Part shown: positions 8,354-17,318 of the stretch, one piece after another
Numbering within the stretch: the stretch's first letter is position 1
How the letters are laid out: every line of letters starts with the position of its first letter
NCBI RefSeq assembly: GCF_002220365.1
Contig: NZ_MTHB01000262.1
Span: forward strand, 114,198 to 178,197
Direction: 5' to 3'
DNA length: 64,000 bases
Source of the DNA: Caballeronia sordidicola
GTDB taxonomy: Bacteria > Pseudomonadota > Gammaproteobacteria > Burkholderiales > Burkholderiaceae
The notes under the pieces: generated by a model
What the model saw: only the letters and a program-made list of their open reading frames with translations
Told to the model about the DNA's origin: nothing
Database searches by the model: none
Position numbers and translations under genes: made by a program

Positions 8354-9145
8354 ATGATAATTAAATTTCGTGTCAGCCGAGTATCGTTCGTCGCATTCGC
8401 AAGCTGCTTTTTGTGCACACTGGTTAGTGCTAAAGACTCGTATGTTGAATTGTCGGATAACTCCAAAATTCGTCTCTCAGAGCCCCTCGGAGCGGCGAAT
8501 CGTAAGTTGTTCGAGCCAGGATGGGGAGCAGCCGAATTCTTAAGTCCGCATGGAAAAAAAATCGGACTTTTTCCCGGTGAGCACTTTACGTCGGCCGGCG
8601 GTTTAATTTTCTCACCTCCTGAATATTGGAGAATTTCTCCGTCCGGAAGATTCGCGGTTTTGGTCGTTCTCCGCGCCGGCTTAATTGGGGATCCGCAAGA
8701 CAAAAAGGTCACGAGTCGGCAGTACTGCCCGGTTCTTAACACATCATCCGGTTGTCTCGAGAGCCTACAGAGCGGAGAACTGTGTGCCGGAGAGTGGGAC
8801 AAAACACGCGATATCTGGACCGTTGTTGGGGAAAATGACGATCCAACTTCAATAATGTTGGGTACACAATCCCGAACCAAAGATGCAACTAAAGTCTGGG
8901 ATGATTTTTTGAAAATAAAAACTCCTTTCACTTATTCGAAACTACACGAGCGATTGGAAGAAAATCTTGGGATAACAAACCTTGTGGCATGTGATCCGAT
9001 TCAAGATAAGAATCGAGCAGCATACAAGTTGATAGCAGATCAGCTACGAGCAGAGGGAAATAGTGTTCACTCAATTTATGTTATGGAAAAGCTAAATGCA
9101 TCAAAACACAATGTAGATATAAAAAAACATCGCGAGTACTCGTGA
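8354..9145 (+). CDS. Exported protein of unknown function, C-terminally truncated
   Basis: A 263-residue protein with a signal peptide (residues 1-26, ending LCTLVSA) and no family I recognise. The mature part has several cysteines and segments such as YWRISPSGRFAVLVV that suggest a periplasmic beta-rich domain. The reading frame ends abruptly just after an A7 run (9121-9127). In another frame downstream lies an SH3-like domain that almost certainly was its tail, so this is probably a decaying gene. It sits between the LprI-like gene and another exported unknown in the AT-rich island and may be a second immunity-type protein. Confidence 0.6.
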   Translation: MIIKFRVSRVSFVAFASCFLCTLVSAKDSYVELSDNSKIRLSEPLGAANRKLFEPGWGAAEFLSPHGKKIGLFPGEHFTSAGGLIFSPPEYWRISPSGRFAVLVVLRAGLIGDPQDKKVTSRQYCPVLNTSSGCLESLQSGELCAGEWDKTRDIWTVVGENDDPTSIMLGTQSRTKDATKVWDDFLKIKTPFTYSKLHERLEENLGITNLVACDPIQDKNRAAYKLIADQLRAEGNSVHSIYVMEKLNASKHNVDIKKHREYS

Positions 9146-9327
9146 ACAAAGCGTGGTTGTATTGAGATGCCGACGTCTCAAGAAAAACAGCAATGTATTT
9201 GATACGAGGTGATATGGTACATATTATCAATTCCAACGGGAATGGCTGGCTCTTCGTCGAATACAGAAAATCGGATGGCAGCGCCCTGAGAAAATGGATA
9301 CAAACAAAAGATTTAATCTCGCGATAA
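9115..9327 (+). pseudogene. Out-of-frame SH3-like tail of the preceding gene
   Basis: Read in the frame reached by a one-base slip in the A7 run, the sequence continues as TSRVLVNKAWLY, meets TGA at 9163-9165, then runs DADVSRKTAMYLIRGDMV and on through GNGWLFVEYRK and KWIQTKDLI to TAA at 9325. This is the pattern of bacterial SH3-like tails (KAYFYS...YLIKGDKV...W..VRY...WIK..DL). A serine codon (TCA) changed to TGA is the obvious origin of the internal stop. An ATG at 9193 or 9214 could restart translation, but nothing shows that it does. Confidence 0.6.
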
Positions 9328-9460
9328 ATAAAATAGCGTATCAGTTGGCATAACATTATTGATGCGGGATCTAGCAATTATTCATCGAATATTGTGGCTA
9401 AGCAGAAGAACGAATAGCTACGATCGTTTGACGTCTGAAAATTTTTGATGGTGTTAAATA

Positions 9461-10237
9461 ATGAAAAAATATTTGGTGATCATTGTTTGGATGTTTATCT
9501 CTTCGTTGACGCATGCATGTACCCTCTCTGAAAAAGGGATTTTGGAAGCGTATCAAAAAAAGCTCAGTGAAAGACATCAAGGGCAACTGCTCGATTTCAG
9601 TCAGTTAGAATTGGCGTGCAAATCGTGGCCTGCAAGGAAAGGAATATCGATTTTAGTGTCGCCTTACGTATCCACAGTCGCTCAGCACGACGACCAGCGG
9701 TTTCTCGGACTAGCAATAATATTGGTTGACGATGTTACTGGAGGACGAATGAGTGAATTCGACGATTTTCCTGTTTCAACAGTAGACGCAATTTCGCCAC
9801 GCACGGTTGATATCGACACTGCTGCCTACAAGGTCACAAGCAAGGACCTCGCTTTTGGACTGAGGATAAAACAACAAAATTCGTCTGGTGTGAACCCATT
9901 TGGTGAGGAAATGCTCAATCTTTACGTGCCTGACGGCACAGGCATAAGAAACATCCTTGCAGGACTGTTTACTAGTGGTTATTCAGGGGAAGGAGGTGAG
10001 CAGTGCGTTTTTGAGGGAGATAACAGCACGGCATTCATCTCGATATTGAAAACAGAATCGAATAAATTTTACGACCTAAAGGTGCGTCAGGAAGTGACGT
10101 CGCAGGTTAGTAGGGCATCGCCAAATGGCTGCATTGAAAGTTTGCGTAAAAAAACAACCAAGTCATATATATTAACTTTTAAAAATAAAAAATACGAAAT
10201 ACCGTCGCAGCTCAAAAGCTTATCTTTGGATAAATAG
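9461..10237 (+). CDS. Exported protein of unknown function
   Basis: A 258-residue protein beginning with a short signal peptide (MKKYLVIIVWMFISSLTHA). The remainder is mixed and hydrophilic, with four to five cysteines (including CTLSEKG at the mature N-terminus and CKSW), suggesting a disulphide-containing periplasmic protein. No known domain is recognised. Codon use is clearly AT-rich (many AAA, ATA and TTT codons), like the three genes before it and unlike the rest of the window. Its position next to a muramidase and an LprI-type gene makes an envelope-protection role possible, but this is context only. The ATG at 9461 has no strong ribosome site. Confidence 0.65.
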   Translation: MKKYLVIIVWMFISSLTHACTLSEKGILEAYQKKLSERHQGQLLDFSQLELACKSWPARKGISILVSPYVSTVAQHDDQRFLGLAIILVDDVTGGRMSEFDDFPVSTVDAISPRTVDIDTAAYKVTSKDLAFGLRIKQQNSSGVNPFGEEMLNLYVPDGTGIRNILAGLFTSGYSGEGGEQCVFEGDNSTAFISILKTESNKFYDLKVRQEVTSQVSRASPNGCIESLRKKTTKSYILTFKNKKYEIPSQLKSLSLDK

Positions 10238-10323
10238 ATTTCGGATTGCGTATAGAAGGACCGCGTAATGCACGTAACATACACTGACGACGACATTTCC
10301 CAACCCCACGCCGATACTTGTAA

Positions 10324-11454
10324 ATGACAGTTGAATTCGATGCGGCCAATCTGAGATTGGTCCGCTGCGCTCGAAGCCTTTCGCTTGCTGATGTAGGGGA
10401 CGCAGTCGGCAAGTCGAAACAATTCATCCAGCGGGTCGAGTCTGGAATGGCTCAACCCACTGATGAACTCGTCGATGCGCTGGCTTCTGTGCTTCGCGTG
10501 CGGCGGCAGTTCTTTTTCCCGGGCGCACCGCAAGCGTTGCCCGAAGAGGCATTCCATTTTCGCAAGTTGACGACGGCGAAGCTAAGCGATAAGCAAACCG
10601 TTATCGCCAAAGGCGAGCTCTTCCGCCGGTTCGTCGCTTCGATTGAAGCCCGGTTGCGGCTTCCCCAGTTGGACTTTCCTGAATTCCCCATCGACAGCCC
10701 CGAAGCGGCGGAGCGTGCCGCCGAGAAATGCAGGGCGCATTGGGGATTGGGCATAGGACCGATCGGCAATATGGTCCGCGTGCTTGAAAATGCGGGAGCG
10801 GTTGTGACTGCGTTTGAACATTCGGCGAAAGATATTGATGCGCTATCTATTGCGTCATCGCGGCCAATCGTGGTGACCAACCGCAGCGACGCGTCAGCGT
10901 GCCGCGTGCGCTTTGGATACGCACACGAGTGCGGTCACTTCGTTGGGCACGTCGGCCGCAAGACGGGGGACAAAGCATCGGAGTCCGAGGCTAATCGGTT
11001 TGCCAGTGCTTTCCTGCTTCCTCGAAGCTCCTTCGTCAAGGAATTTCCCGCCTTGAGAGGCGGCACCCAGGTTAACTGGATCGCGTTGTCGGAACTGAAA
11101 ATGCGGTGGCGCGTGAGCAAGGCTGCGATGCTGTATCGCGCGCGGCAACTGAACATTCTTGGTGAAGATCAATACAAGCGCGCACTCCTAGGACATCTGT
11201 TTGAAAAAGGCGAGCGCCACATCGAACACGAAGACGCCTCCATTCCGCATGAAAAGCCGGAGCTTCTTCATAGCGCAATGACTGTTCTTAGAGAGAAACT
11301 GGGCCTATCGTTGAACGATATTGCCGTGTCCGTGCACATGACCCGCGCACTGCTCGCAGAAATTGCTCCCTTGGCGGACGACGAGCATGAGGCGGGGACC
11401 CGTGTTGTTCCGCTTGCGCAATTCCGCCAGTCTCGCGAGAAAACCAACGGCTAA
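10324..11454 (+). CDS. XRE helix-turn-helix plus ImmA/IrrE-type metallopeptidase
   Basis: A 376-residue cytoplasmic protein. Residues about 8-65 form an XRE DNA-binding domain (LSLADVGDAVGKSKQFIQRVESG). Residues about 150-290 are a zinc peptidase of the ImmA/IrrE (COG2856) family with HECGH at 201-205. The last 80 residues include a second small helical region (EKLGLSLNDIAVSVHMT). Such one-component proteins typically cleave a partner repressor or bind DNA in stress, phage or toxin-antitoxin settings. No partner gene lies beside it; the next gene is convergent and unrelated. Base composition returns to high GC here, so it may not belong to the AT-rich island. Confidence 0.85.
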   Translation: MTVEFDAANLRLVRCARSLSLADVGDAVGKSKQFIQRVESGMAQPTDELVDALASVLRVRRQFFFPGAPQALPEEAFHFRKLTTAKLSDKQTVIAKGELFRRFVASIEARLRLPQLDFPEFPIDSPEAAERAAEKCRAHWGLGIGPIGNMVRVLENAGAVVTAFEHSAKDIDALSIASSRPIVVTNRSDASACRVRFGYAHECGHFVGHVGRKTGDKASESEANRFASAFLLPRSSFVKEFPALRGGTQVNWIALSELKMRWRVSKAAMLYRARQLNILGEDQYKRALLGHLFEKGERHIEHEDASIPHEKPELLHSAMTVLREKLGLSLNDIAVSVHMTRALLAEIAPLADDEHEAGTRVVPLAQFRQSREKTNG

Positions 11455-11477
11455 GCGAACCAACCCTATCCGCCAAT

Positions 11478-13031
11478 TCACCCCGCCGGAAACCTCACCA
11501 CAATCCGGCTGAACGGCACCGACCGGTCGACGGTCACCGCGCCCGCGCCCTTGCCCGCATAAGTCGTCACGAGGCGCATGCCGAGGCCTGTACCCTGCGG
11601 TTTCGGGAAGTCGATGGGAAACCCGTCCCCTTCGTCCTCCACGCTCAGCAGCACGGCTTCCTCCGAGCGCTCCAGCGTCACACGCACCGTCCCGCGCCCG
11701 TACTTGAGCGCATTGGTCACGAGCTCCGCCGTCACCAGCCCGAGCGGCGCCAGCCGCGCGGCGGGCAACACGATTGACTTCCCTTCCAGCGACACCTCCC
11801 GCCCCGCAGCCAATTCAGCCAGATCGGCGGTCAGGCCGCGCAAGTAACTGGTGGCATCCGTCGCTTCCGCGCCATCGTCCTGATAGAGCCGGTGATGCAC
11901 CGACCCGACCGTGCGCACGCGCGTGGCTGCCGCCTGCAAATGCGTGGCAACGGATTTATCACCGGCGAGATTCGCCTGGAGCGCGAGCAGCGTCTGCACA
12001 AGCTGAAGACTGTTGCGAACCCGGTGATGAACCTCTTTCATCATCAGCGCCGAATTGCCGAGCTGCGTCTCCTGGCTCGTCACCAGCGCGGCGAGTTGCT
12101 CCTCGTTCTCGTGCCGCTCGGTGACATCGCGCATGGTCAGCACGATGCGCTTCACGCGCTCATCGGTATCGAGAATAGGCGCCACTGACACATCCCACCA
12201 GCGGGCATCGCCCGCACGGGTCGGACAGGGACCTTCGAACCGGACCGGTTCGCCGCTCGCGGATTTCGCCAGCGCCTGCTGGACTTTCGGGCGTTGATCG
12301 TCGGGCCACAGGTCGGCGCAAGCCGTGCCGCCGACCTCCGCGAAGTCGTCGATGCTCAGCGCCGCCAGGCCGTTGTCGTTCATGAATTCGATACCGCCAT
12401 CCAGCGACAACACTTGAATACAGTCAGTGCTCGCGTTCAGCACGCTGGTGGAGAACAGCTCGTCGGCATCGGTTTGCGATTCCGCGGCCAGTCGCTCGCG
12501 GCTCATGGAAATGACGTTCGCGATCGCTTCAAGAAAGACGATGTCTGTTTCGGTGAAGTCTTCGTCGTCGGAGCTATCGGCTTCGAGCACGCCGAAGGTT
12601 TCGGGAATGCCGCGAATGGGGACGTTGATGGCACGCTTGATGCCGTGCCGGGCAAGCAGCTCGGGCGTGCGGAAACGGTGTTCGGTACCCAGGTGATTCG
12701 ACAACACCGGGCGGCCGCTGACCAGCGCGTGGCCGGCGGGGCTGGCGTCGTCAGCGCCGAGCTCCGTGGTGCCGATATCCGCCGGGTCCCAGCCCACGCC
12801 GGCTTCCAGCACGAAGGTTTCGCTTTCGGGTTGATAGCGGAGCACCTTGGCGAAGCGCGAGTGCAGTCCAGCCGATACGGCTTTGCAGGCTTCTTCGAGG
12901 AGCACGTCGGCGCTGTGTACGCGCAGCACGGACGTCGCGAATTGCACGGCGATCTCGTGCTGCAGGCGCAGACGGCTTACGGACCGGTCGACAGCACTGC
13001 GGATCGTTTCTTCGGGTGGCAATGCATCCAT
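11478..13031 (-). CDS. GAF-PAS sensor histidine kinase (HisKA_2 type)
   Basis: A 517-residue soluble sensor kinase. In order: a GAF domain (about 30-175), a PAS domain (about 195-315, with SLDGGIEFMNDNGLAAL), a HisKA_2 dimerisation region with the phospho-acceptor motif EVHHRVRNSLQLVQ, and an HATPase domain (ELVTNALKYG, then GTGLGMRLV). There are no membrane helices, so it senses a cytoplasmic signal or a diffusible ligand. The ATG at 13031 (MDALPPEE) is chosen over one ten codons upstream because AAGGAG is correctly placed. No response regulator is adjacent, so it is an orphan. It ends 23 bases from the convergent ImmA-type gene. Confidence 0.87.
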   Translation of the reverse strand: MDALPPEETIRSAVDRSVSRLRLQHEIAVQFATSVLRVHSADVLLEEACKAVSAGLHSRFAKVLRYQPESETFVLEAGVGWDPADIGTTELGADDASPAGHALVSGRPVLSNHLGTEHRFRTPELLARHGIKRAINVPIRGIPETFGVLEADSSDDEDFTETDIVFLEAIANVISMSRERLAAESQTDADELFSTSVLNASTDCIQVLSLDGGIEFMNDNGLAALSIDDFAEVGGTACADLWPDDQRPKVQQALAKSASGEPVRFEGPCPTRAGDARWWDVSVAPILDTDERVKRIVLTMRDVTERHENEEQLAALVTSQETQLGNSALMMKEVHHRVRNSLQLVQTLLALQANLAGDKSVATHLQAAATRVRTVGSVHHRLYQDDGAEATDATSYLRGLTADLAELAAGREVSLEGKSIVLPAARLAPLGLVTAELVTNALKYGRGTVRVTLERSEEAVLLSVEDEGDGFPIDFPKPQGTGLGMRLVTTYAGKGAGAVTVDRSVPFSRIVVRFPAG

Positions 13032-13204
13032 CGGGTTCTCCTTGACCGCGGTGTCGTCCATGTTTTTTCTGGCGATCGATGCTTAAAGACCAATTCTAAC
13101 CGTGAAGATTAAACGACCACGGATTTGGCCAGGGAGTGCGTTTGCACCGGTGCTACCCCTGACCCCAACCTAAGTACAACGACCTCTCTCGGTATAATCC
13201 CGAA

Positions 13205-13220
13205 TGTTATAATCGTAACA
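13205..13220. promoter_or_regulatory. Probable DeoR-family operator in the deoC promoter
   Basis: TGTTATAATCGTAACA is an imperfect palindrome (TGTTA/TAACA arms). A TATAAT at 13193-13198 lies just upstream and another at 13208-13213 lies within the site, so binding would block transcription of the deoC operon. The first ten bases recur, in reverse orientation, upstream of the DeoR-family gene at 24155-24164. That supports a common regulator. Confidence 0.55.
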
Positions 13221-13256
13221 ACAAGGTGTTAGAATAATGCATCGATTAACCGGAAA

Positions 13257-14300
13257 ATGTTGTGCGCTGCACAACCGACCATGCTCATGCTCGATGTTGC
13301 TTCCCAACCTTTAGTCCCCTTGCGCGGCAAACCGCTGTCTCATCACGAGCAACAGCAGCGCAATCCTGGCGTGCCGCTCGAACTCTCCTGGCTGGATGGC
13401 CTTCGGGTCAATCAATCAGCAGTCGCCCGGCGGGTCAGCACGCTAGGCACGCGCCGAGCGGTTAAAAAAGACGCGCAAGCCGCCTGGCTGCTCAAAGCCA
13501 TCACCTGCATCGACCTGACCACGCTCAACGGCGACGACACCGCCGCCCGCGTCGAACGCCTGTGCGCCAAAGCACGCCGCCCGATTCGCGACGACCTGCT
13601 GGAATCGCTAGGCATGCCGCCCGGCTCCATCAAGACCGGCGCCGTGTGCGTGTATCACCGCTTCGTCGGCACGGCCGTCGCAGCGCTTGCCGGTAGCGGC
13701 ATTCCGGTCGCGGCCGTATCCACGGGCTTTCCCGCCGGCCTGATCCCACACCCGCTGAAGTTGAAAGAGATCGAGGCGTCGGTAAAAGACGGCGCGGCGG
13801 AAATCGATATTGTCGTCACGCGTGAACATGTACTCACCGGCAACTGGCAAGCGCTCTACGACGAAATGCGCGACTTTCGCGCGGCGTGCGGCGCGGCGCA
13901 TATCAAAGCGATTCTCGCCACCGGCGACATCCGCACGCTCTCGACCATCGCCAAGGCGTCCATGGTCTGCATGATGGCCGGCGCCGATTTCATCAAGACG
14001 TCCACCGGCAAGGAAGGCGTCAACGCGACGCTCGACGTTTCGCTGGTCATGGTGCGCATGATTCGCGACTACCTTGAACGCACGGGCGTGATGATCGGCT
14101 TCAAACCAGCGGGCGGCGTGTCCACCGCCAAGTCGGTGCTCGAATACCAGATCCTGATGAAGGAAGAGCTCGGCCGCGAATGGCTCGAACCGGAGTTGTT
14201 CCGCATTGGCGCGTCGAGTCTGCTCGCCGATATCGAACGGCAACTCGAGCATCACGTCACCGGCCGCTATTCGGCTTTCCATCGACATCCGGTTGCTTAA
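13257..14300 (+). CDS. deoC: Deoxyribose-phosphate aldolase
   Basis: A 347-residue aldolase that splits 2-deoxyribose 5-phosphate into glyceraldehyde 3-phosphate and acetaldehyde. The Schiff-base lysine is seen in MIGFKPAGGVST and the second active-site lysine in FIKTSTGK; DIVVTREHV is also typical. About 85 residues precede the core, making it longer than the 259-residue E. coli enzyme but like other Burkholderiales proteins. It is the first gene of an operon with an aldehyde dehydrogenase, a mutarotase, a sugar kinase and an ABC importer. This fits complete breakdown of 2-deoxyribose, with the kinase supplying the substrate. A palindrome sits in its promoter. Confidence 0.93.
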   Translation: MLCAAQPTMLMLDVASQPLVPLRGKPLSHHEQQQRNPGVPLELSWLDGLRVNQSAVARRVSTLGTRRAVKKDAQAAWLLKAITCIDLTTLNGDDTAARVERLCAKARRPIRDDLLESLGMPPGSIKTGAVCVYHRFVGTAVAALAGSGIPVAAVSTGFPAGLIPHPLKLKEIEASVKDGAAEIDIVVTREHVLTGNWQALYDEMRDFRAACGAAHIKAILATGDIRTLSTIAKASMVCMMAGADFIKTSTGKEGVNATLDVSLVMVRMIRDYLERTGVMIGFKPAGGVSTAKSVLEYQILMKEELGREWLEPELFRIGASSLLADIERQLEHHVTGRYSAFHRHPVA

Positions 14301-14355
14301 TCTGGTTGCTTGCGTTGATTAACCAGCACAGCATCATCTCTTACACGAGCTCCCC

Positions 14356-16746
14356 ATGAGCGTAGCCGACTACTTCACCTCGATGGATTACGGACCTGCA
14401 CCGGAAGACGACGGCGCCGCGCGCGCCTGGCTGGATCAACATGCAACCGGCTTTGGTCACTTCATCGATGGCGCGTTTCGCGCGCCATCGGCCGGTGAGC
14501 AATTCGACTCGCTGGAACCTGCGACCGGGCGCGTGATCGCGAGCATCGCTCAAGGCGATCAAGCGGATATTGACGCAGCAGTTGATGCCGCGCATCGTGC
14601 GTTACCCGCGTGGCAAGCGCTGGGCGGCGCGGGCCGCGCACGGCATTTGTATGCACTCTCGCGCATGGTGCAGCGGCATGCGCGGTTGTTTGCCGTGCTC
14701 GAATCGCTGGATAACGGCAAGCCGATCCGCGAGTCGCGCGACATCGATATCCCTCTCGTGGCGCGGCACTTCCTGCATCACGCAGGCTGGGCGCAGTTGC
14801 AGGATCGCGAGTTCGCCGACTGGGCGCCGCTTGGGGTTATCGGCCAGATCGTGCCGTGGAATTTTCCGCTGCTGATGCTTTCGTGGAAGATTGCACCAGC
14901 GCTCGCGCTGGGTAATTGCGTGGTGCTGAAGCCCGCCGAATACACGCCGCTGACCGCATTGTTGTTCGCTGAACTGGCGGCGCGCGCAGGCTTGCCCGCA
15001 GGCGTGCTGAACGTCGTCACCGGCGACGGTCGCACGGGCGCCGCGCTGGTCGACCATCCGCGCGTGGCGAAGATTGCGTTCACCGGATCAACAGAAGTGG
15101 GCCGGCAGATTCGCGTCGCCACCGCAGGCTCGGGCAAGTCGCTCACGCTTGAACTCGGCGGCAAGTCTCCGTTCATCGTATTCGACGACGCCGATCTCGA
15201 CAGCGCCGTGGAAGGTGTCGTCGATGCAATCTGGTTCAACCAGGGCCAGGTCTGCTGCGCCGGTTCGCGGCTGCTGGTGCAGGAAGGCGTGGAGAAGCGC
15301 TTCATCGATAAACTGAAGCGCCGCATGGACACGCTGCGCGTCGGGCCGTCGCTCGATAAAGGCATTGACCTGGGTGCGATCGTTGATACGGTGCAGCTCG
15401 AACGCATTCGTATGCTGGTCGAGCGCGGCGTGCAGGAAGGCTGCGAGATTCATCAGCCCAAAGGGCTTCGGATGCCGGAGCAAGGCGCGTTTTATCCGCC
15501 CACTCTGGTGACGAACGTCGCCCCTGCGTCGACGCTCGCACAGGAGGAAATCTTCGGGCCCGTGCTGGTGACAATGAGCTTTCGCACGCCTGACGAAGCG
15601 GTCGCGCTCGCGAATCATTCACGTTATGGACTGGCCGCGAGCGTGTGGAGCGAGACCATCGGCCGCGCGCTGGATATCGCGCCGCGTCTGCAGTGCGGCG
15701 TGGTCTGGATCAACGCGACCAATCTATTCGATGCCGGTGTCGGCTTCGGCGGATATCGTGAATCCGGCTTCGGCCGCGAAGGCGGGCGCGAGGGGATTTA
15801 CGAGTATCTGAAGCCGCGTGCGTGGGCTAAGCTGGCCGTTCGTCCCGAGCCTTCCGAGCGTGTTGCACAGCCTTCCGCTTTCGAAGCGGGCACTAACGTC
15901 AGCGCGCTCGATCGTACCGCGAAGCTGTTTATCGGCGGCAAGCAGGTTCGGCCGGACAGCGGTTACTCCCGGCTTGTGCATGCGCCGTCGGGGGCGATCG
16001 TCGGTGAAGTCGGCGAGGGTAATCGCAAGGACGTACGTAACGCAGTAGCCGCTGCGCGCAACGCTGAAAAGTGGTCGCACGCCAGCACGCATAACCGCGC
16101 TCAGGTGCTGTATTACCTCGCGGAAAACCTGTCGGCGCGTGCGGACGAATTCGTGAGGCAACTCGTGGCGCGGACCGGCGTTTCTGCCGCCGAAGCCGAG
16201 CGTGAGGTCGAAGCATCGATCACGCGTTTGTTCACCTACGGCGCGTGGGCCGACAAGTTCGATGGCGCAGTGCATTCGCCGCCGCTAAGGGGCGTTGCGC
16301 TGGCGATGCACGAGCCGCTCGGCGTGATAGGCGTGGTGTGCCCGGACGAAGCGCCGTTGCTGGGGCTCATTTCGCTGATCGCGCCGGCGCTTGCGCTGGG
16401 TAATCGCGTGGTCGCCGTGCCGAGCGAAACGTGCCCGATGATGGCGACCGATTTTTATCAAGTGGTCGAGACGTCGGATGTGCCGGCGGGTGCGTTGAAC
16501 ATCGTCACCGGCGAGCGTAAGGCGCTGGCGTCGACCCTGGCGAAACATGACGATGTCGATGCGTTGTGGTGCTTCGGCGGCGCGGATTTATCGACGGTGA
16601 CCGAGCGTGAATCGGTGGGCAACCTGAAGCGCACGTTCGTCGATCATGGCCGCGTGTTCGACTGGTTCGACGCTTCAAGCGAAGGCCTGCCGTTCCTGCG
16701 GCAAGCCGTGCAAGTGAAGAACATCTGGATCCCGTACGGAGACTGA
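14356..16746 (+). CDS. Double-domain aldehyde dehydrogenase (ALDH16-like)
   Basis: A 796-residue protein made of two aldehyde dehydrogenase modules. Residues about 30-490 form a complete catalytic unit: NAD-site motif VPWNFPLLM, general base in LELGGKSPF, and catalytic cysteine 300 in NQGQVCCAGS. Residues about 515-796 form a second, incomplete module (LFIGGKQV, later PLGVIGVVCPDEAP) that lacks the cysteine region and is probably structural, as in the ALDH16 family. In this operon it most likely oxidises the acetaldehyde released by DeoC to acetate. It starts 55 bases after deoC. Acting instead on a deoxyribose-derived aldehyde is the main alternative. Confidence 0.88.
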   Translation: MSVADYFTSMDYGPAPEDDGAARAWLDQHATGFGHFIDGAFRAPSAGEQFDSLEPATGRVIASIAQGDQADIDAAVDAAHRALPAWQALGGAGRARHLYALSRMVQRHARLFAVLESLDNGKPIRESRDIDIPLVARHFLHHAGWAQLQDREFADWAPLGVIGQIVPWNFPLLMLSWKIAPALALGNCVVLKPAEYTPLTALLFAELAARAGLPAGVLNVVTGDGRTGAALVDHPRVAKIAFTGSTEVGRQIRVATAGSGKSLTLELGGKSPFIVFDDADLDSAVEGVVDAIWFNQGQVCCAGSRLLVQEGVEKRFIDKLKRRMDTLRVGPSLDKGIDLGAIVDTVQLERIRMLVERGVQEGCEIHQPKGLRMPEQGAFYPPTLVTNVAPASTLAQEEIFGPVLVTMSFRTPDEAVALANHSRYGLAASVWSETIGRALDIAPRLQCGVVWINATNLFDAGVGFGGYRESGFGREGGREGIYEYLKPRAWAKLAVRPEPSERVAQPSAFEAGTNVSALDRTAKLFIGGKQVRPDSGYSRLVHAPSGAIVGEVGEGNRKDVRNAVAAARNAEKWSHASTHNRAQVLYYLAENLSARADEFVRQLVARTGVSAAEAEREVEASITRLFTYGAWADKFDGAVHSPPLRGVALAMHEPLGVIGVVCPDEAPLLGLISLIAPALALGNRVVAVPSETCPMMATDFYQVVETSDVPAGALNIVTGERKALASTLAKHDDVDALWCFGGADLSTVTERESVGNLKRTFVDHGRVFDWFDASSEGLPFLRQAVQVKNIWIPYGD

Positions 16747-16829
16747 ACGTCAGAAGCACGGGTTCGAAATAGAATCATGAGCGATGACCTCGCAACACAG
16801 CGAGGCACGCTCAACATGAAGGAGACGTA

Positions 16830-17318
16830 ATGCTGAAGAACCTCGATCCGCTGCTCAACGCCGACGTCCTGCACGCGCTGTGCGCAATGGGACACGGCGA
16901 TGAAGTCGTGATCTGCGACGCCAATTTCCCCGCCGATTCCGTCGCGCGCCAAACCGTGCTTGGCCATGTGCTTCGGCTTGACGGCGTGAATGCGCCGCGT
17001 GCGATTCGCGCAGTGTTGTCGGTGTTGCCGCTGGATAGTTTCGTCGATCATCCGGCCGAGCGCATGGAAGTGGTCGGTGACGCCAGCGCGCTTCCCGCCG
17101 TGCAGCGCGAAGCGCAAACCGAAGTAGATGCCGCCGAAGGGCGCGCGACGCCCTTTGCTTCCATCGAACGTTTCGCGTTTTATGAACGCGCCAAACAAGC
17201 GTATTGCGTGATCGCGACAGGCGAAGCGCGCGGCTATGGCTGCTTCATCTTCAAGAAGGGCGTGAACCTCGCGCCCGATGCACCGGCTGCCGCTTTGGAT
17301 TTGGAGAGCACGCGATGA
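16830..17318 (+). CDS. RbsD/FucU-family sugar mutarotase
   Basis: A 162-residue protein of the RbsD/FucU family, which interconverts pyranose and furanose forms or anomers of free sugars. The conserved N-terminus is present: ALCAMGHGDEVVICDANFP with the catalytic His in MGHGD; the terminal YGCFIFKKGV region is also typical. FucU is slightly the better match in length. In this operon it would prepare 2-deoxyribose (or ribose) for the kinase encoded next, whose start overlaps its stop codon (ATGA). AAGGAG precedes ATG 16830. The actual sugar is inferred from neighbours. Confidence 0.88.
   Translation: MLKNLDPLLNADVLHALCAMGHGDEVVICDANFPADSVARQTVLGHVLRLDGVNAPRAIRAVLSVLPLDSFVDHPAERMEVVGDASALPAVQREAQTEVDAAEGRATPFASIERFAFYERAKQAYCVIATGEARGYGCFIFKKGVNLAPDAPAAALDLESTR

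Noticed and set aside
9163..9165. TGA as selenocysteine, or a programmed frameshift at the A7 run
   Set aside because: No SECIS-like hairpin was evident, an SH3-like tail has no need for selenocysteine, and the second lesion right after the slip makes decay more likely than recoding.
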